Source: Rhynchopus sp. YZ270_cl-10 (taxonomy: Eukaryota; Euglenozoa; Diplonemea; Diplonemida; Diplonemidae). From it: DNA of 64,000 bases. Positions 53,964-64,000 of the stretch are shown here, piece by piece. The notes under the pieces were generated by a model. The model saw nothing but the letters and a program-made list of their open reading frames with translations. It was not told where the DNA came from and made no database searches. The DNA is taken from positions 776,501 through 840,500 of the forward strand of contig OZ037853.1 of the NCBI GenBank assembly GCA_964035575.1. Direction: 5' to 3'. The first letter of the stretch is position 1. Every line of letters begins with the position of its first letter. Made by a program: the position numbers and the translations under genes.

Positions 53964-54049
53964 GGAATTTTTTCTGATCCCTATACCTATGCTCTCTATG
54001 CATTGCATGCACATGTTGAAATACCTTGTCTGTAGATTATCAACGAAAT

Positions 54050-54160
54050 GGATGTAGGGGAGGTCCACCCCCCACGGTGCACTCCCGGTTATAGTACCCA
54101 AAGGTCGTGCACTGTTCACGAGAAGGTCTTTTTATTTTGTATTTCAAGATTTCAACAAAT
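54050..54160 (+). repeat. Dispersed CACGAGAG-type repeat
   Basis: Contains GGTCCACCCCCC, AGTACCCAAAGG, TGCACTGTTCACGAGA and TTTGTATTTCAAGATTTCAA. Confidence 0.6.
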
Positions 54161-54539
54161 TTTTTTTGTTCAGAGTGTGCGTGTATAGTTGCAATATATT
54201 CATCTTTTGCTGTGTTCCCGTTCCGTTCCTGTTTTTTGGAAAAAAAAAATGTACAGTTTGAAAAACCCCCTGTGCTAATTCTGTTCCCTCCGCCTTGACT
54301 AGCTAGGTGCGTCCCAAAACCATTTCGCTTTTGTGTATGTTTAAGATTTTGAAGAGCGCTGTTGTGTCTGTTCTCTGCGTAGGACAGGTCCTGCATTGCT
54401 TGTATTTTCGAAACTTCAGCTGAGAAGGAAAAAAAAAAAGATTTCTGTGGTTGCTCCCGTGATAGCAGCAACATATGCTATGATCAAACAAAAAAAGTTT
54501 TTCTTCCTTTCTCTCAGTGCACCTTCAGAACAGAAAGTA

Positions 54540-54645
54540 CTGTATTCGTACAAAAATTATCGACCGTAATAATGTTCGACCTTTTCAGAATTTTTCTGGA
54601 AGTTCGACCTTTTTTTTTACGATATTTTTTTTTGTACGAATACGG
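54540..54645. mobile_element. 106-bp MITE with TA target duplication
   Basis: Ends TA-CTGTATTCGTACAAAA and TTTTGTACGAATACGG-TA. The inner part has two GTTCGACCTTTT motifs. No coding capacity. Confidence 0.8.
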
Positions 54646-54777
54646 TATATGAAACAATCTTTCTCTCAGACGATCACCCGTTGTAGCTCTACGACTGGAC
54701 CCCCGGTTTATGAGAGTGGGATGCGACGGTGAAAAGGTAAATGACTTGACGGGAGGTTTTATAATTTTACTTTTAGT

Positions 54778-54935
54778 AAACACGTAGTATTTGACAAAAT
54801 GCTCGAGACCCTCGTGAAAAGTCGCGCGTCTGCGTATCCCGCGTGGAAGCGAACAACAAAACAACCTTTATTTTCCCCCCGTTTATAGTCTTTTGAGCAA
54901 CAAGCAAAGAGGAAGGAGTCTCTCGAGCATTTTTT
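54778..54935. repeat. Dispersed repeat, short form of 38,447-38,710
   Basis: Same start and same CTCTCGAGCATTTT end as the 38.4-kb copy. Confidence 0.75.
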
Positions 54936-55120
54936 TGTGGTGTTCACTGTTGGCCTACAACGTTGAAACCATATGAAAAGCCACCAGTTCCAGTCATTTG
55001 CTTCACCATTGTGTACGAAGTGCTCTGAGTGTCAGATGGCAAACCACGAAAATGGATTTTTTTGAGGACAGCATGGTTTTAAAGAAAGGGATCAGAAAAA
55101 GAAAAAAATATAGTGGTGTT

Positions 55121-55305
55121 CATCTTCGGACAAAGAGAGGGGAAGAAACACGAGAAAAAAGCGAGTCTGCACGTTCTCAATTTTTCAAGAAAAAGAAAAA
55201 AACAAAAAAAAAAACGGCCAAGAAAACGCTACACGAAGTTGTTTTCTTTTTGAAGCCTCCACTTCCCAGTACCCAACGTTCATCAGTCAAAACCATTTTT
55301 TTTTT
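55121..55305 (+). repeat. ~185-bp block duplicated at 61,171-61,362
   Basis: CTTCGGACAAAGAGAGGGGA ... CATCAGTCAAAACCATTTTT. The other copy replaces the 3' flank of LRR copy 14, marking a recombination junction there. Confidence 0.85.
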
Positions 55306-55519
55306 TATATAGGTGTACTAAACAAGCTGCGTTCTTGATATTTGCGTAAACATCATTTCTGTGCAATAGCCTTCGGGCAGATGAGTACGATGACCTACCG
55401 TGAAGATGCTTGACATTGACAGGCACGAAGACAGGGTCAGGTGATTTTTCCGGTGTCGCATTCCCTCAATGTGTGGGGTCACCCACACTTGAGGTCATGC
55501 CACTGCATGGGTCTGTGTA

Positions 55520-55580
55520 CTTGGGTATCTGGTTACCTGGGTACCTGGGTACCTGGGTACCTGGATACCTGGATACCTGC
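55520..55580. repeat. Short GGTACCTG octamer array
   Basis: About six tandem copies of the octamer seen at 48,080-48,217, in the other orientation. Confidence 0.85.
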
Positions 55581-56069
55581 CACCCTCGACCGTCATCGCC
55601 CAGCGGCCAGTCGTTCCCGGTCATTGCCCGTTTCTTTCTTTTGTTTCGGACGGTCAGTGATGGTCATGGCGGCGACAGGTCTACCAAGGCATCGACCGGC
55701 AGCCGCCACCATATTTTTTTTGTTGTACGATTTCAAGAGTGCCGCAGTGTGGGGTAGTCTTGTTCCCTTAACGCTCCGTTCCCACCTCTCCCTTCCCTTC
55801 CCTTCCCTCCTCACCCCACTGAATAAATTATGCGAAAATTTCTCTCGTTAGGAGGGTTTGCACAGCTTCCATTAGCAAAATTGTGTAATGTGTGCATGCC
55901 GGGCACATCCATCTTTTAAGTTTATTTTTCTTTCCGTTTTTTGCCCCTATTTTCTTCTTCTTCGATGCATCGTGCTTGGCAGGCTTCGTTAACAAAAATG
56001 TCATTCTGCACCACCTCACAGACATTACATTTCTTATTATTCCACAATTAAAACTAAACAAAAAAAAAA

Positions 56070-56225
56070 ATAGTGGAGTTCATCCTCGGGTGTCTACACT
56101 AATACAACCAACTTTTCAAACAAAAAACAGTGGAGATTGCACAACTGTGGCAACACAACCGAGGCAACTACAGTAACACCACTCCAACAATTTATCAAAA
56201 AAGAACAAAAAAAAAAAAAAAAAAC
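56070..56225 (+). repeat. Consecutive poly-A-ended modules
   Basis: Module one: GTGGAGTTCATCCTCGGGTG then CACTAATACAACCAACTTTTC. Module two: TGTGGCAACACAACCGAGGC to a 20-nt A-rich end. The order matches 30,885-31,075 and 8,795-8,905. Confidence 0.65.
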
Positions 56226-56609
56226 AAAACCATTTCCCCCAAGAAACCAACATGATGAATATTCCCCGCAAGACAGGGCATCAAACCATACTTCAAGTGT
56301 AAGGTGACGCGTAAGCTGGCTTAGGGTCATCTTATAGACCTATTCTCCTTTGCGTTCTTCTGTCAAACTTTCCTTTTATTGGTCGCAAAATCATTTGTGA
56401 GTACTTCCTGTAGGGGCATTGCTTACAGGTGGTGCTGAGCGGCGTGGGATAGGCGTGCCCGCGAACAGCGTGTGGTCAGTGAAGCTGCCCAGTACGCACA
56501 CCCCATTTACAACTAAAAGAGTGTGCCTTTGTGCTGTTGTATACTCTGTGGGGGGCAAGCTCTTCAGTAGACATCAAAGATGTGTAAAAAACACAACTAT
56601 TCTGCCTCA

Positions 56610-57183
56610 CTACCGTACCAAACTGTTTTGTAGGTGTTTGAGACTGTCATTCAAATCAGGAATTATGCGAGCTCGCATAATTCGCCTGTTAGCTATTTCC
56701 CTGCTTCTCACGTCATTTCAAAAGGGCGTGTAACAGCGATTTGCAGAGCTTTAAAACAAAGACAAAAACTAAAACCAAAACCCAATAAACCCCCAGTCCT
56801 TACCTCCCCCTTTCTTCTCACTGCTGCCTTTCTCGCCCGTTCCCTGTGTACCATGTCTTAGTGAGACACCTTTGAGTGTGATGACCGTGGGATGTATCTT
56901 TTCTGTGATGCAAAGAGTTGAGACGACACTGCGAGCCAACCTCAACGACTGTGCCTCCTACTCTGCATACACATCGCTGTGGCAGCAGCGACGAGCAGCC
57001 GATGAGTCACATGCGATCCTGTGTTGCGTTGTCAGCCACTGGAAGCTGTTTTGACTGCACCGAATCTTGTGTGACCCTGGTCGATGGCTCAAAAACAAAA
57101 CATCTTGTTTATTTCCCCCACACTTCTTCACCTTCTCCACATCACCATCACCCTCCGTTACCATGATACAGAGCGACACAACA
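56610..57183 (+). repeat. 5' flank block of LRR copy 13
   Basis: About 575 bp nearly identical to 58,491-59,067 before copy 14, including CACTTCTTCACCTTCTCCAC before the start codon. A 60-codon open frame within both blocks (56,872 and 58,756) is preserved but unrecognised. Confidence 0.85.
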
Positions 57184-58011
57184 ATGGATTTGACAATCAA
57201 GGGGTGGAACGGAGTGAAGGATACGGTGGAGCTGGGTGAGGATGACACACCTGCGGTGATGCGTCGGAAGGTGGCGTCTGCAGTGGGGTTGCCTGAAGAC
57301 GGCTTTGAGATGAGTTTCAGTGGGGAGGCGATGGACGAAGGATACGACATGACGCAGCTGAGTGCTGGAGACACGGTTGTGTTGACGGCGGCGAAGGTGA
57401 CGAAATACGAGGCCAGAGCAGCACTTCATGCGTTGGGTGAGACTAACATCACTGCTGAGAGGCTGAAGACTGTGAGGGATCCTGAGGTTGCGTGTTTGCT
57501 TCTGCAGGCGGAGGTTGCGACGGTGATTCCTCATGACTTCTTGAAGAGCGCATCGTTGACGAGTCTTGATCTGAGTGCTGAGTCTGTTGTGACTCACATT
57601 GGGTACTTCTTTCTTCTGAACTGCACTTCATTGACAAGCATCGACCTTTCTGGGTTGATCCATGTTACACAAATTGGGAACGGCTTCCTTGAAGGATGCA
57701 CTTCTTTGTGTTCACTGGACTTAACACCACTCAGCGGTGTGACACAAGTTGGCAGCGGCTTACTTGCTGGATGCAGTGCTCTGCGTACACTGGACTTATC
57801 ACCACTCAGCAGTGTCACAGAGATTGGCTCCTTCTGGTTTCTTTCTGGCTGCACTTCGTTGGAGAGCATCTACCTCACCGGCTGCAGCGATGTTGTGTCG
57901 AGGACAGTGAGGAAAGAAGAGCTGTGGCATTTAGTAGTTGAATCCCGTCCGAAACGCAGCAGAGACGAACCACTTGAGGAATCCCGCAAGCGACTGAGAC
58001 ACGCAGAGTGA
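57184..58011 (+). CDS. UBL-LRR family copy 13
   Basis: 275 residues from the family start; an in-frame ATG 21 bp upstream (MIQSDTT) is also possible. Five repeats. Residues flanking FL (LL in unit 4) are HD/KS, YF/LN, NG/EG, SG/AG and FW/SG. The UBL has FEMSFSGEAMDEG and the exit TAAKVTKYEA, longer by two residues than elsewhere. The full basic tail is present. Confidence 0.85.
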   Translation: MDLTIKGWNGVKDTVELGEDDTPAVMRRKVASAVGLPEDGFEMSFSGEAMDEGYDMTQLSAGDTVVLTAAKVTKYEARAALHALGETNITAERLKTVRDPEVACLLLQAEVATVIPHDFLKSASLTSLDLSAESVVTHIGYFFLLNCTSLTSIDLSGLIHVTQIGNGFLEGCTSLCSLDLTPLSGVTQVGSGLLAGCSALRTLDLSPLSSVTEIGSFWFLSGCTSLESIYLTGCSDVVSRTVRKEELWHLVVESRPKRSRDEPLEESRKRLRHAE

Positions 58012-58490
58012 CGCCGCCAGCTGCGCACTGCGACCTCGAAGCTGCACGACGCACACCCTCACAGGCCACTCCTCCCGCAAAGCACTGCAGAGAAACACTC
58101 ATTTTTTCACATTGCGCGTCCGTTGTTTGTTTTTCTCAACGACATCTCTTTTCAAATTTTCCCGATGACACATAAAATCGGAGTTCTTGTTCAGCTTCCT
58201 GAAACTCTGTGAAGGTTGTACCGGCGGAAGGTTACACGTTTCGCCACTGTGGCAGGGTGTTGTTCGCGAGTTTGTTTTGCGTCTTCTGCAGTTTAGACTA
58301 TTTTCACTTCTGATACAGTTTCCATGGATAGACATGAAAAGGGGCAGCACACAGGTGGTTCCGTACCATGTTTTCCACAGAACCGGCACGTGGGGTGTGT
58401 CTCCAAACAACAAAAAAGCACATGAATAAAAAATGTTGAAAGGAAAAAGCAAGAACAAAACAGTGTGGTTTACAACAGGGACTATAAAAA

Positions 58491-59067
58491 CTACCGTACC
58501 AAACTGTTTTGTAGGTGTTTGAGACTGTCATTCAAATCAGGAATTATGCGAACTCGTATAATTCGCCTGTTAGCTATTTCCCTGCTTCTCACGTCATTTC
58601 AAAAGGGCGTGTAACAGCGATTTGCAGAGCTTTAAAACAAAGACAAAAACCAAAACCAAAACCCAATAAACCCCCAGTCCTTACCTCCCCCTTTCTTCTC
58701 ACTGCTGCCTTTCTCGCCCGTTCCCTGTTGTGTACCATGGCTTCGTCAGACACCTTTGAGTGTGATGACCGTGGGATGTATCTTTTCTGTGATGCAAAGA
58801 GTTGAGACGACACTGCGAGCCAACCTCAACGACTGTGCCTTCTACTCTGCATACACATCGCTGTGGCAGCAGCGACGAGCAGCTGATGAGTCACATGCGA
58901 TCCTGTGTTGCGTTGTCAACCACTGGAAGCTGTTTTGACTGCACCGAATCTTGTGTGACCCTGGTCGATGGCTCAAAAACAAAACATCTTGTTTATTTCC
59001 CCCACACTTCTTCACCTTCTCCACATCACCATCACCCTCCGTTACCATGATACAGAGCGACACAACA
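58491..59067 (+). repeat. 5' flank block of LRR copy 14
   Basis: Duplicate of 56,610-57,183 with few differences. Copies 13 and 14 are a recent tandem pair. Confidence 0.85.
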
Positions 59068-59348
59068 ATGGATTTGACAATCAAGGGGTGGAACGGAGTG
59101 AAGGATACGGTGGAGCTGGGTGAGGATGACACACCTACGGTGATGCGTCGGAAGGTGGCGTCTGCAGTGGGGTTGCCTGAAGACGGCTTTGTGATGAGTT
59201 TCGGTGGGGTGGCGATGGACGAAGGATACGACATGACGCAGCTGAGTGCTGGAGACATGGTTGTGTTGACGAAGGTGAAGAAGTACGAGGCCAGAGCAGC
59301 ACTTCATGCGTTGGGTGAGACTGACATCACTGCTGAGAGGCTGAAGAG

Positions 59349-59952
59349 TCCCGACGGCGGACCGCCCCCCATAGCACATTTTTGCGGTGCACGGGCGTAC
59401 GGGATTAGTATCTTTTTTTCGAGAGAACCCAAGAGCGGCCAGGTCCTGGACAAGTACGTTGTGCTTTTAGACCTACAAACTGTCTGGGGTGGTGGGACCT
59501 CGGGGCGAAGGGTGCTTCCCGGGACCCCAATATCCTACCACAAGGAGCTCGAGTCGTGCATGGAATGCAGGGTACTCTGAGCCGATTACTTCCACAACTC
59601 CCAGATCCCAAGACCTCCACGGGGGGCAGGCCTCCACGGAAACCCGCGACCGCCGACACCTTAGCTCCGTACTGCCTCTGTCTGTAACCTGCCGGTCCCC
59701 CACCTACCTACGCTTTTTGTGGTGTCTTTTTACGACGGTGGACCAAGGGGCTTTGCAGTGCAGTCAACGCCGACGGAGCGAGACTCGATTGTGACCGGGT
59801 GAAAAGGGAACCTTAGCCAGCGCTAACCAGCGGCAGTTTTGACTCAGGGAGGAGTTTCTCACCGCAGACTGGCGACACACCCCCACTTTTTCGGGGTGGC
59901 TGCATTCCTCTTCGGAACGGGGTGTTCCATCCTATTTTTAAAAACGTTTATC
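59349..59952. mobile_element. ~604-bp insertion 1 in LRR copy 14 (unclassified)
   Basis: Starts TCCCGACGGCGGACCGCC and ends TTTTTAAAAACGTTTATC. It is flanked on both sides by TGCTGAGAGGCTGAAGAG (59,331-59,348 and 59,953-59,970), an 18-bp target duplication. No coding capacity is recognised. GC-rich with strong local stems (CCCCCACTTTTTCGGGGTGG). No poly-A tail and no terminal inverted repeats. Confidence 0.7.
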
Positions 59953-59970
59953 TGCTGAGAGGCTGAAGAG

Positions 59971-60595
59971 TCCCGGCGACGGACCGCCCCCCATAGCACA
60001 TTTTTGCGGTGCACGGGCGTATCGGGATTAGTATCTTTTTTTCGAGAGAACCGAAGAGCGGCCAGGTCCTGGACAAGTACGTTGTGCTTTTAGACCTATA
60101 AACTGTCTGGGGTGGTGGGACCTCGGTGCGAAGGGTGCTTCCCGGGACCCCAATATCCTACCGCACTTATGGATCAGGATCCGAGTACACCATGTAAGCA
60201 TGAACTATGCAGGGTACTCTAAGCCGATCACTCCCACAAAACTCCCAGATCCCAAGACCTCCACGGGGGGCAGGCATCCACGGTAACCCGCGACCGCCGA
60301 CACCTTAGCTCCGTACTGCCTCTGTCTGTAACCTGCCGGTCCCCCACCTGCCTACGCTTTTTGTGGTGTCTTTTTACGACGGTGGACCAAGGGGCTTTGC
60401 AGTGCAGTCAACGCCGACGGAGCGAGACTCGATTGTGACCGGGTGAAAAGGGAACCTTAGCCAGCGCTAACCAGCGGCAGTTTTGACTCAGGGAGGAGTT
60501 TCTCACCGCAGACTGGCGACACACCCCCACTTTTTCGGGGTGGCTGCATTCCTCTTCGGAACGGGGTGTTCCATCCTATTTTTAAAAACGTTTAG
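59971..60595. mobile_element. ~625-bp insertion 2 in LRR copy 14
   Basis: About the same sequence as insertion 1 except a replaced ~40-bp stretch (around 60,166-60,210). It is bounded by the second and third copies of the same 18-bp repeat (59,953-59,970 and 60,596-60,613). Confidence 0.7.
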
Positions 60596-61170
60596 TGCTG
60601 AGAGGCTGAAGAGTGTGAGGGATCCTGAGGTTGCGTGTTTGCTTCTGCAGGCGGAGGTTGCGACGGTGATTCCTGGTGACTTCTTGTGGAGCGCATCGTT
60701 GACGAGTCTTGATCTGAGTGCTGAGTCTGTTGTGACTCAAATTGGCGAATTCTTTCTTTATGAGTGCACTTCATTGACAAGCATCGACCTGTCTGGGTTG
60801 ATCCATGTTACAGAAATTGGGAACGGCTTCCTTCAAGGATGCAGTTCTTTGCGTACACTGGACTTAACACCACTCAGCGGTGTGACACAAGTTGGACGCA
60901 GCTTCCTTGTTGGATGCAGTGCTCTGCGTACACTCGACTTAACACCACTCAGCAGTGTCACAGAGATTGGCTCCATCTTCTTTCTTTATGGATGCACTTC
61001 GTTGGAGAGCATCTACCTCACCGGCTGCAGCGATGTTGTGTCAAGCAGAGTGAGGGAATGTGAGTGGGGGCATTTAGTGGTTGAATCCCGTCCGAAACGC
61101 AGCAGAGACGAACCACTTGAGGAATCCCGGAAGCGACTGAGACACGCAGAGTGACGCCGCCAGCTGCGCA

Positions 61171-61362
61171 CTCTTCGGACAGAGAGGGGAAGAAACGAGA
61201 GACGTGGAGCTCGCACGAGAAAAAAGCGAGTCTGCGCGTTCTCAATTTTTCAAGAAAAAGAAAAAAAAACAAAAACACGGCCAAGAAAACGCTACACGAA
61301 GTTGTTTTCTTTTTGAAGCCTCCACTTCCCAGTACCCAACGTTCATCAGTCAAAACCATTTT
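61171..61362 (+). repeat. Duplicate of the 55,121-55,305 block
   Basis: Joined directly to the first ~20 bp of the LRR copy 14 3' flank. Confidence 0.85.
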
Positions 61363-64000
61363 TTTTGAGAAAAGTTCGATTTCGGCCTCGAAAATTACCG
61401 TGACACCGATTTGTCACGGAATTTTGTCACGAAATTTTTTCGAAAGATTCGATTTCGTGACAAAAAAAAATCGATTTCGTGACAAACCGATTTTTTCATT
61501 GACAAAAAACATAGTGTGAGAACGATCGTGACGGTTTTTTTCACGATCGTTTTTTTTTTTTCACGATCGTTTTTTTTTTTTCCCCTAGTAGTACCAGCGG
61601 ATAAGTTAGCTTTTTTATTTTTCGCCAAATCCCGGTCAGGGTATAAGCTTGGATTTTGGATTTTTTCCAGAATTAGGTTTTTTGAATTTTTTTTTTTTGG
61701 TGGGGTTATAGCAGGGTATTATATAGCCCCCCTAGCCCCCACCAAAAAGGTGGTTTTGTGTGAGGCAGTCATTTTTTTCTGTGGGGGAAACGAAGCGAAA
61801 AATTTTCTCGGTATTTTGTGAACACGGCAAACCTACACCACCCCAACCCTGCGGAAAAGCCTCCCCTCCTCTGTGCAACCTTGGTAGCTTTCAGCCACTG
61901 GTGATCCGCAATCCGTAGTGGGTGTCAGCCTTATTGTCGGTAACCTCAATACATTTACAAGAAACGGTGGTCATGGCACCCAAAGGTTCCTGGCGAAGCC
62001 ACGGTATGCAACATTCTAAAATCGCGCTTTAAAATTGCACTATTTTACAGGCAAACAATGTCATGGGAAGGGTGTGAAAGCTTGCGCCGCAGGCGCACGG
62101 TACGCTACTTTTATTCTTTTCGCCACATATTTTTTCTCACTCATAGTTGGGTTCAAGCTCCGTCCGTCAAATGGAGCTCAACGAACCCTTTTTTGCGGAG
62201 CAAAAAAGGAAAAATGGCGCCGCAGGCAAAAAAATTTTAAGGTACAGCCTGGATGGTGCGGTCAGCAACCCAGTTCCCAAGGGTACTGCGTACTCCCGTG
62301 GTTCAACCACGGTTCTTTCCCCCATATTTCCCCCCGAAATCCAAATCTATATTTTTTTTTTCCCCCCGAAAAATTTCAGAATTAGGTTTTTGAACCTACT
62401 TCTGAGTACCAAGCTAATACCCTGATCCCGGTTTTTCCGGTTTTTTCCGGTTTTTCCCACCCACACAAAAATAATGATGAAAAGTCACAAAAAAATGCCA
62501 GCGACCCCAAAATTCTACCCAGCCCCAGGTCTAAACCCACCAGCTCTTTGAACGACTTTTTCTGACTTCCATAGCCAGTGTTTGTGCGGCACAAAGATCC
62601 GCCAGGGGGAGGAAACTGAGGCGTCGCTCTTCGCCAATAAACGCGTTAATATACTCCTCACAGCTGTGATATAAAATCGAACATTTTCACAGCCAAACTA
62701 TGACATGGTAGGGCTACTGCTCATAAATTTTGGCTGCGCCACAGGCGCAGCCACGGTACGCTACTTTTTTATGATTGCCGATCCCTTATTCTTGCTCGAT
62801 ATGAGGAGGTTGGGCTGCTGGGGGGGGGGTGGGTGGGAACCGGACTTCCTTCAGGTCCGGTCCAGGTCTGGTCCAAAAAAATTTTTTTCGGTGACATGAC
62901 ACTTGTGACATATCGTAGGAAATCTTTTAGTATGCGCGAAGACGATTCTTGTGCTCCTCATTCTCCCCACACTATGTCAATACAACAGGTTAGACCGTTT
63001 GGTCTGGGAGGGTTTGGGGTTTCTTCTTTCTCTCAGTTCAATCTTGAACAATTTCGAGAGGAGTTTTATTTATTTTTCAAAAAAAAAAAAAAAAAAAAAA
63101 AGAAAGTTTAGAAGGGAGTAGGTTTCATCGTCAGAAGAACCCACCCTATTCAAACCCAAACCTTTGTATTGTAGTGTGATCTGGGGTGAGGAAGCGTTCC
63201 AACTTTTCAACCTCTTCCCCAATTTACCTTTCACGCCTTTTTTACCCTCCCCCGTTTTAGAATCAACAGAGAGTGTACGTTAAGATTTTTTTCAAAAATC
63301 CCGAATCTCAATTTTTTTTTTTTTTTTGAAAAAACCGGAAACCGGGAAAACCCGGTTTTCAAAACCGGAAAACCGGGTCAAACTTAACCCCTGGTAGTAC
63401 AAGGGGGCATGGGCGTGAAATGGGTGGCAAGGGAGAGTTTCCAAGGTGACGACCCGGCGCACACCTAACCACAGGGTGGAAAACACGAAAAAACACGAAA
63501 AATAGTTGCTCTTCCAAAAATTACCTGAACAGAAAATCGCAATATTGGGGTATTGAGGCCAGAAAAACTATTTAATTTTTTCAGTCTACCCTAACAGTCC
63601 AGGAGCCACATATGTGGCTCTGCTAATGGCGCCAATATATACGGGGTTCTACTTGGACTTTTTGACCGACTCTTTTCCTTGAAACGATTTTGTGGCGAAT
63701 CTTTCAAATAAAGCAAAAATCGAGAACATTCTCACACCAGAATCCCCCCCACCGGATGTCGCCAGCGAGGCACTAAAACCAGAAAACCGTTTTTACCCAT
63801 AGCAAGTTCCACTATAGTGGCGCACGAATGCCACACGTTGGTAGGGGTAATGGGGTTCTACTCATTTTCGTAAAAACATTTTTTTTTTCTGTGTGACAAG
63901 AATAAGGCAAGAATCGACAACTTTCGTGAAAATGTCATGTCGTTGGATGCTGGAGGGAGGTGGGTCAACCCTAGGAAAACGACTTTTTTTGGCGCTCACC
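61363..64000. other. Gene-free end of the window, palindromic motif patches
   Basis: Patches of CACGATCGTT / GATTTCGTGACAAA palindromes lie at 61,400-61,580, and (A)CCGGTTTTCC motifs at 63,335-63,380. Two GCCGCAGGCGCACGGTACGCTAC-like boxes (62,088 and 62,745) also occur in part near 50,190 and 62,215. No gene is supported. Confidence 0.5.

Larger units (their letters stand above)
59068..61154 (+). pseudogene. UBL-LRR family copy 14, split by two tandem insertions
   Basis: The UBL and linker (59,068-59,348) are normal up to ERLK. The frame then enters inserted DNA and ends at 59,580. The gene resumes at 60,596 with the same 18 bp and runs through five repeats to the full basic tail at 61,154. 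Residues flanking FL are GD/WS, EF/YE, NG/QG, RS/VG and IF/YG. Both gene parts are otherwise undamaged, so the insertions are young or the DNA is removed from the RNA. The 3' flank is cut after ~20 bp by a block shared with 55,121-55,305. Confidence 0.75.

Noticed and set aside
59349-60595. The double insertion as an ordinary spliceosomal intron
   Set aside because: Neither border offers GT...AG at the position that restores the gene; flanking 18-bp repeats are explained by target duplication.
10322-61154. A complete diversity-generating retroelement in the window
   Set aside because: No template repeat and no associated reverse transcriptase are visible; only the codon pattern is similar.

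Overview
The window looks like nuclear DNA of a euglenozoan protist, most likely a diplonemid (inference). Three observations support this. A fragment of small-subunit rRNA at about 27.29-27.41 kb (minus strand) carries the CAGCACCCGCGG and TTAATGCTGCTGCTGTTAAA wording that I associate with Euglenozoa. Three spliceosomal introns begin GTATGT and end in a pyrimidine tract plus AG. Several coding regions are preceded by a pyrimidine tract and AG close to the start codon, as expected for trans-splicing, although no spliced-leader gene was found here. Gene density is low, repeats are abundant, and every host gene I could call lies on the plus strand.

The dominant feature is a family of 14 copies of one gene, at about 10.3-18.9 kb (5 copies), 27.6 kb (1), 32.9-45.1 kb (6) and 57.2-61.2 kb (2). 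Each encodes an N-terminal ubiquitin-like domain, a short linker, 4 to 7 BspA/LRR_5-type leucine-rich repeats and a basic, bipartite-NLS-like C-terminus. Framework DNA is nearly identical between copies. The codons on either side of a Phe-Leu pair in each repeat differ strongly from copy to copy, mostly at codon bases 1 and 2 with base 3 kept. Copies also differ in repeat number and sit in mosaic, recombined flanks. This is the best candidate in the window for an undescribed system: a hypervariable intracellular LRR repertoire.

Single-copy genes are interspersed. They are an EF-hand/ankyrin protein (3.0-5.5 kb, one intron), a rhomboid-family membrane protease (7.5-8.5 kb), a zinc-ribbon protein (19.8-20.6 kb), an alliinase/tryptophan-aminotransferase-like PLP enzyme with an EGF-like segment (29.4-30.7 kb), and a coiled-coil protein with an SP/RS-rich tail (45.6-47.6 kb, one intron).

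Mobile DNA includes an apparently intact hAT-like transposon (22,778-26,297) with ~40-bp inverted ends, a 6-bp target duplication and arrays of GCGATCGCC motifs inside both ends. There is also a ~3.5-kb inverted-repeat-bounded segment (47,963-51,455) filled at both ends with TGACAGGT palindromes and carrying an octamer satellite. Other elements are several TA-flanked MITEs, a LINE-like reverse-transcriptase scrap (16.1-16.4 kb), and two tandem ~600-bp insertions of unknown type that interrupt LRR copy 14. The remaining DNA is mostly short dispersed repeats, poly-A-tailed modules, hairpins and simple repeats. I see no genes in 1-3.0, 5.5-7.3, 8.6-9.7, 20.7-22.7, 26.4-27.2, 30.8-32.1, 35.5-38.8, 47.6-56.6 or 61.4-64 kb.
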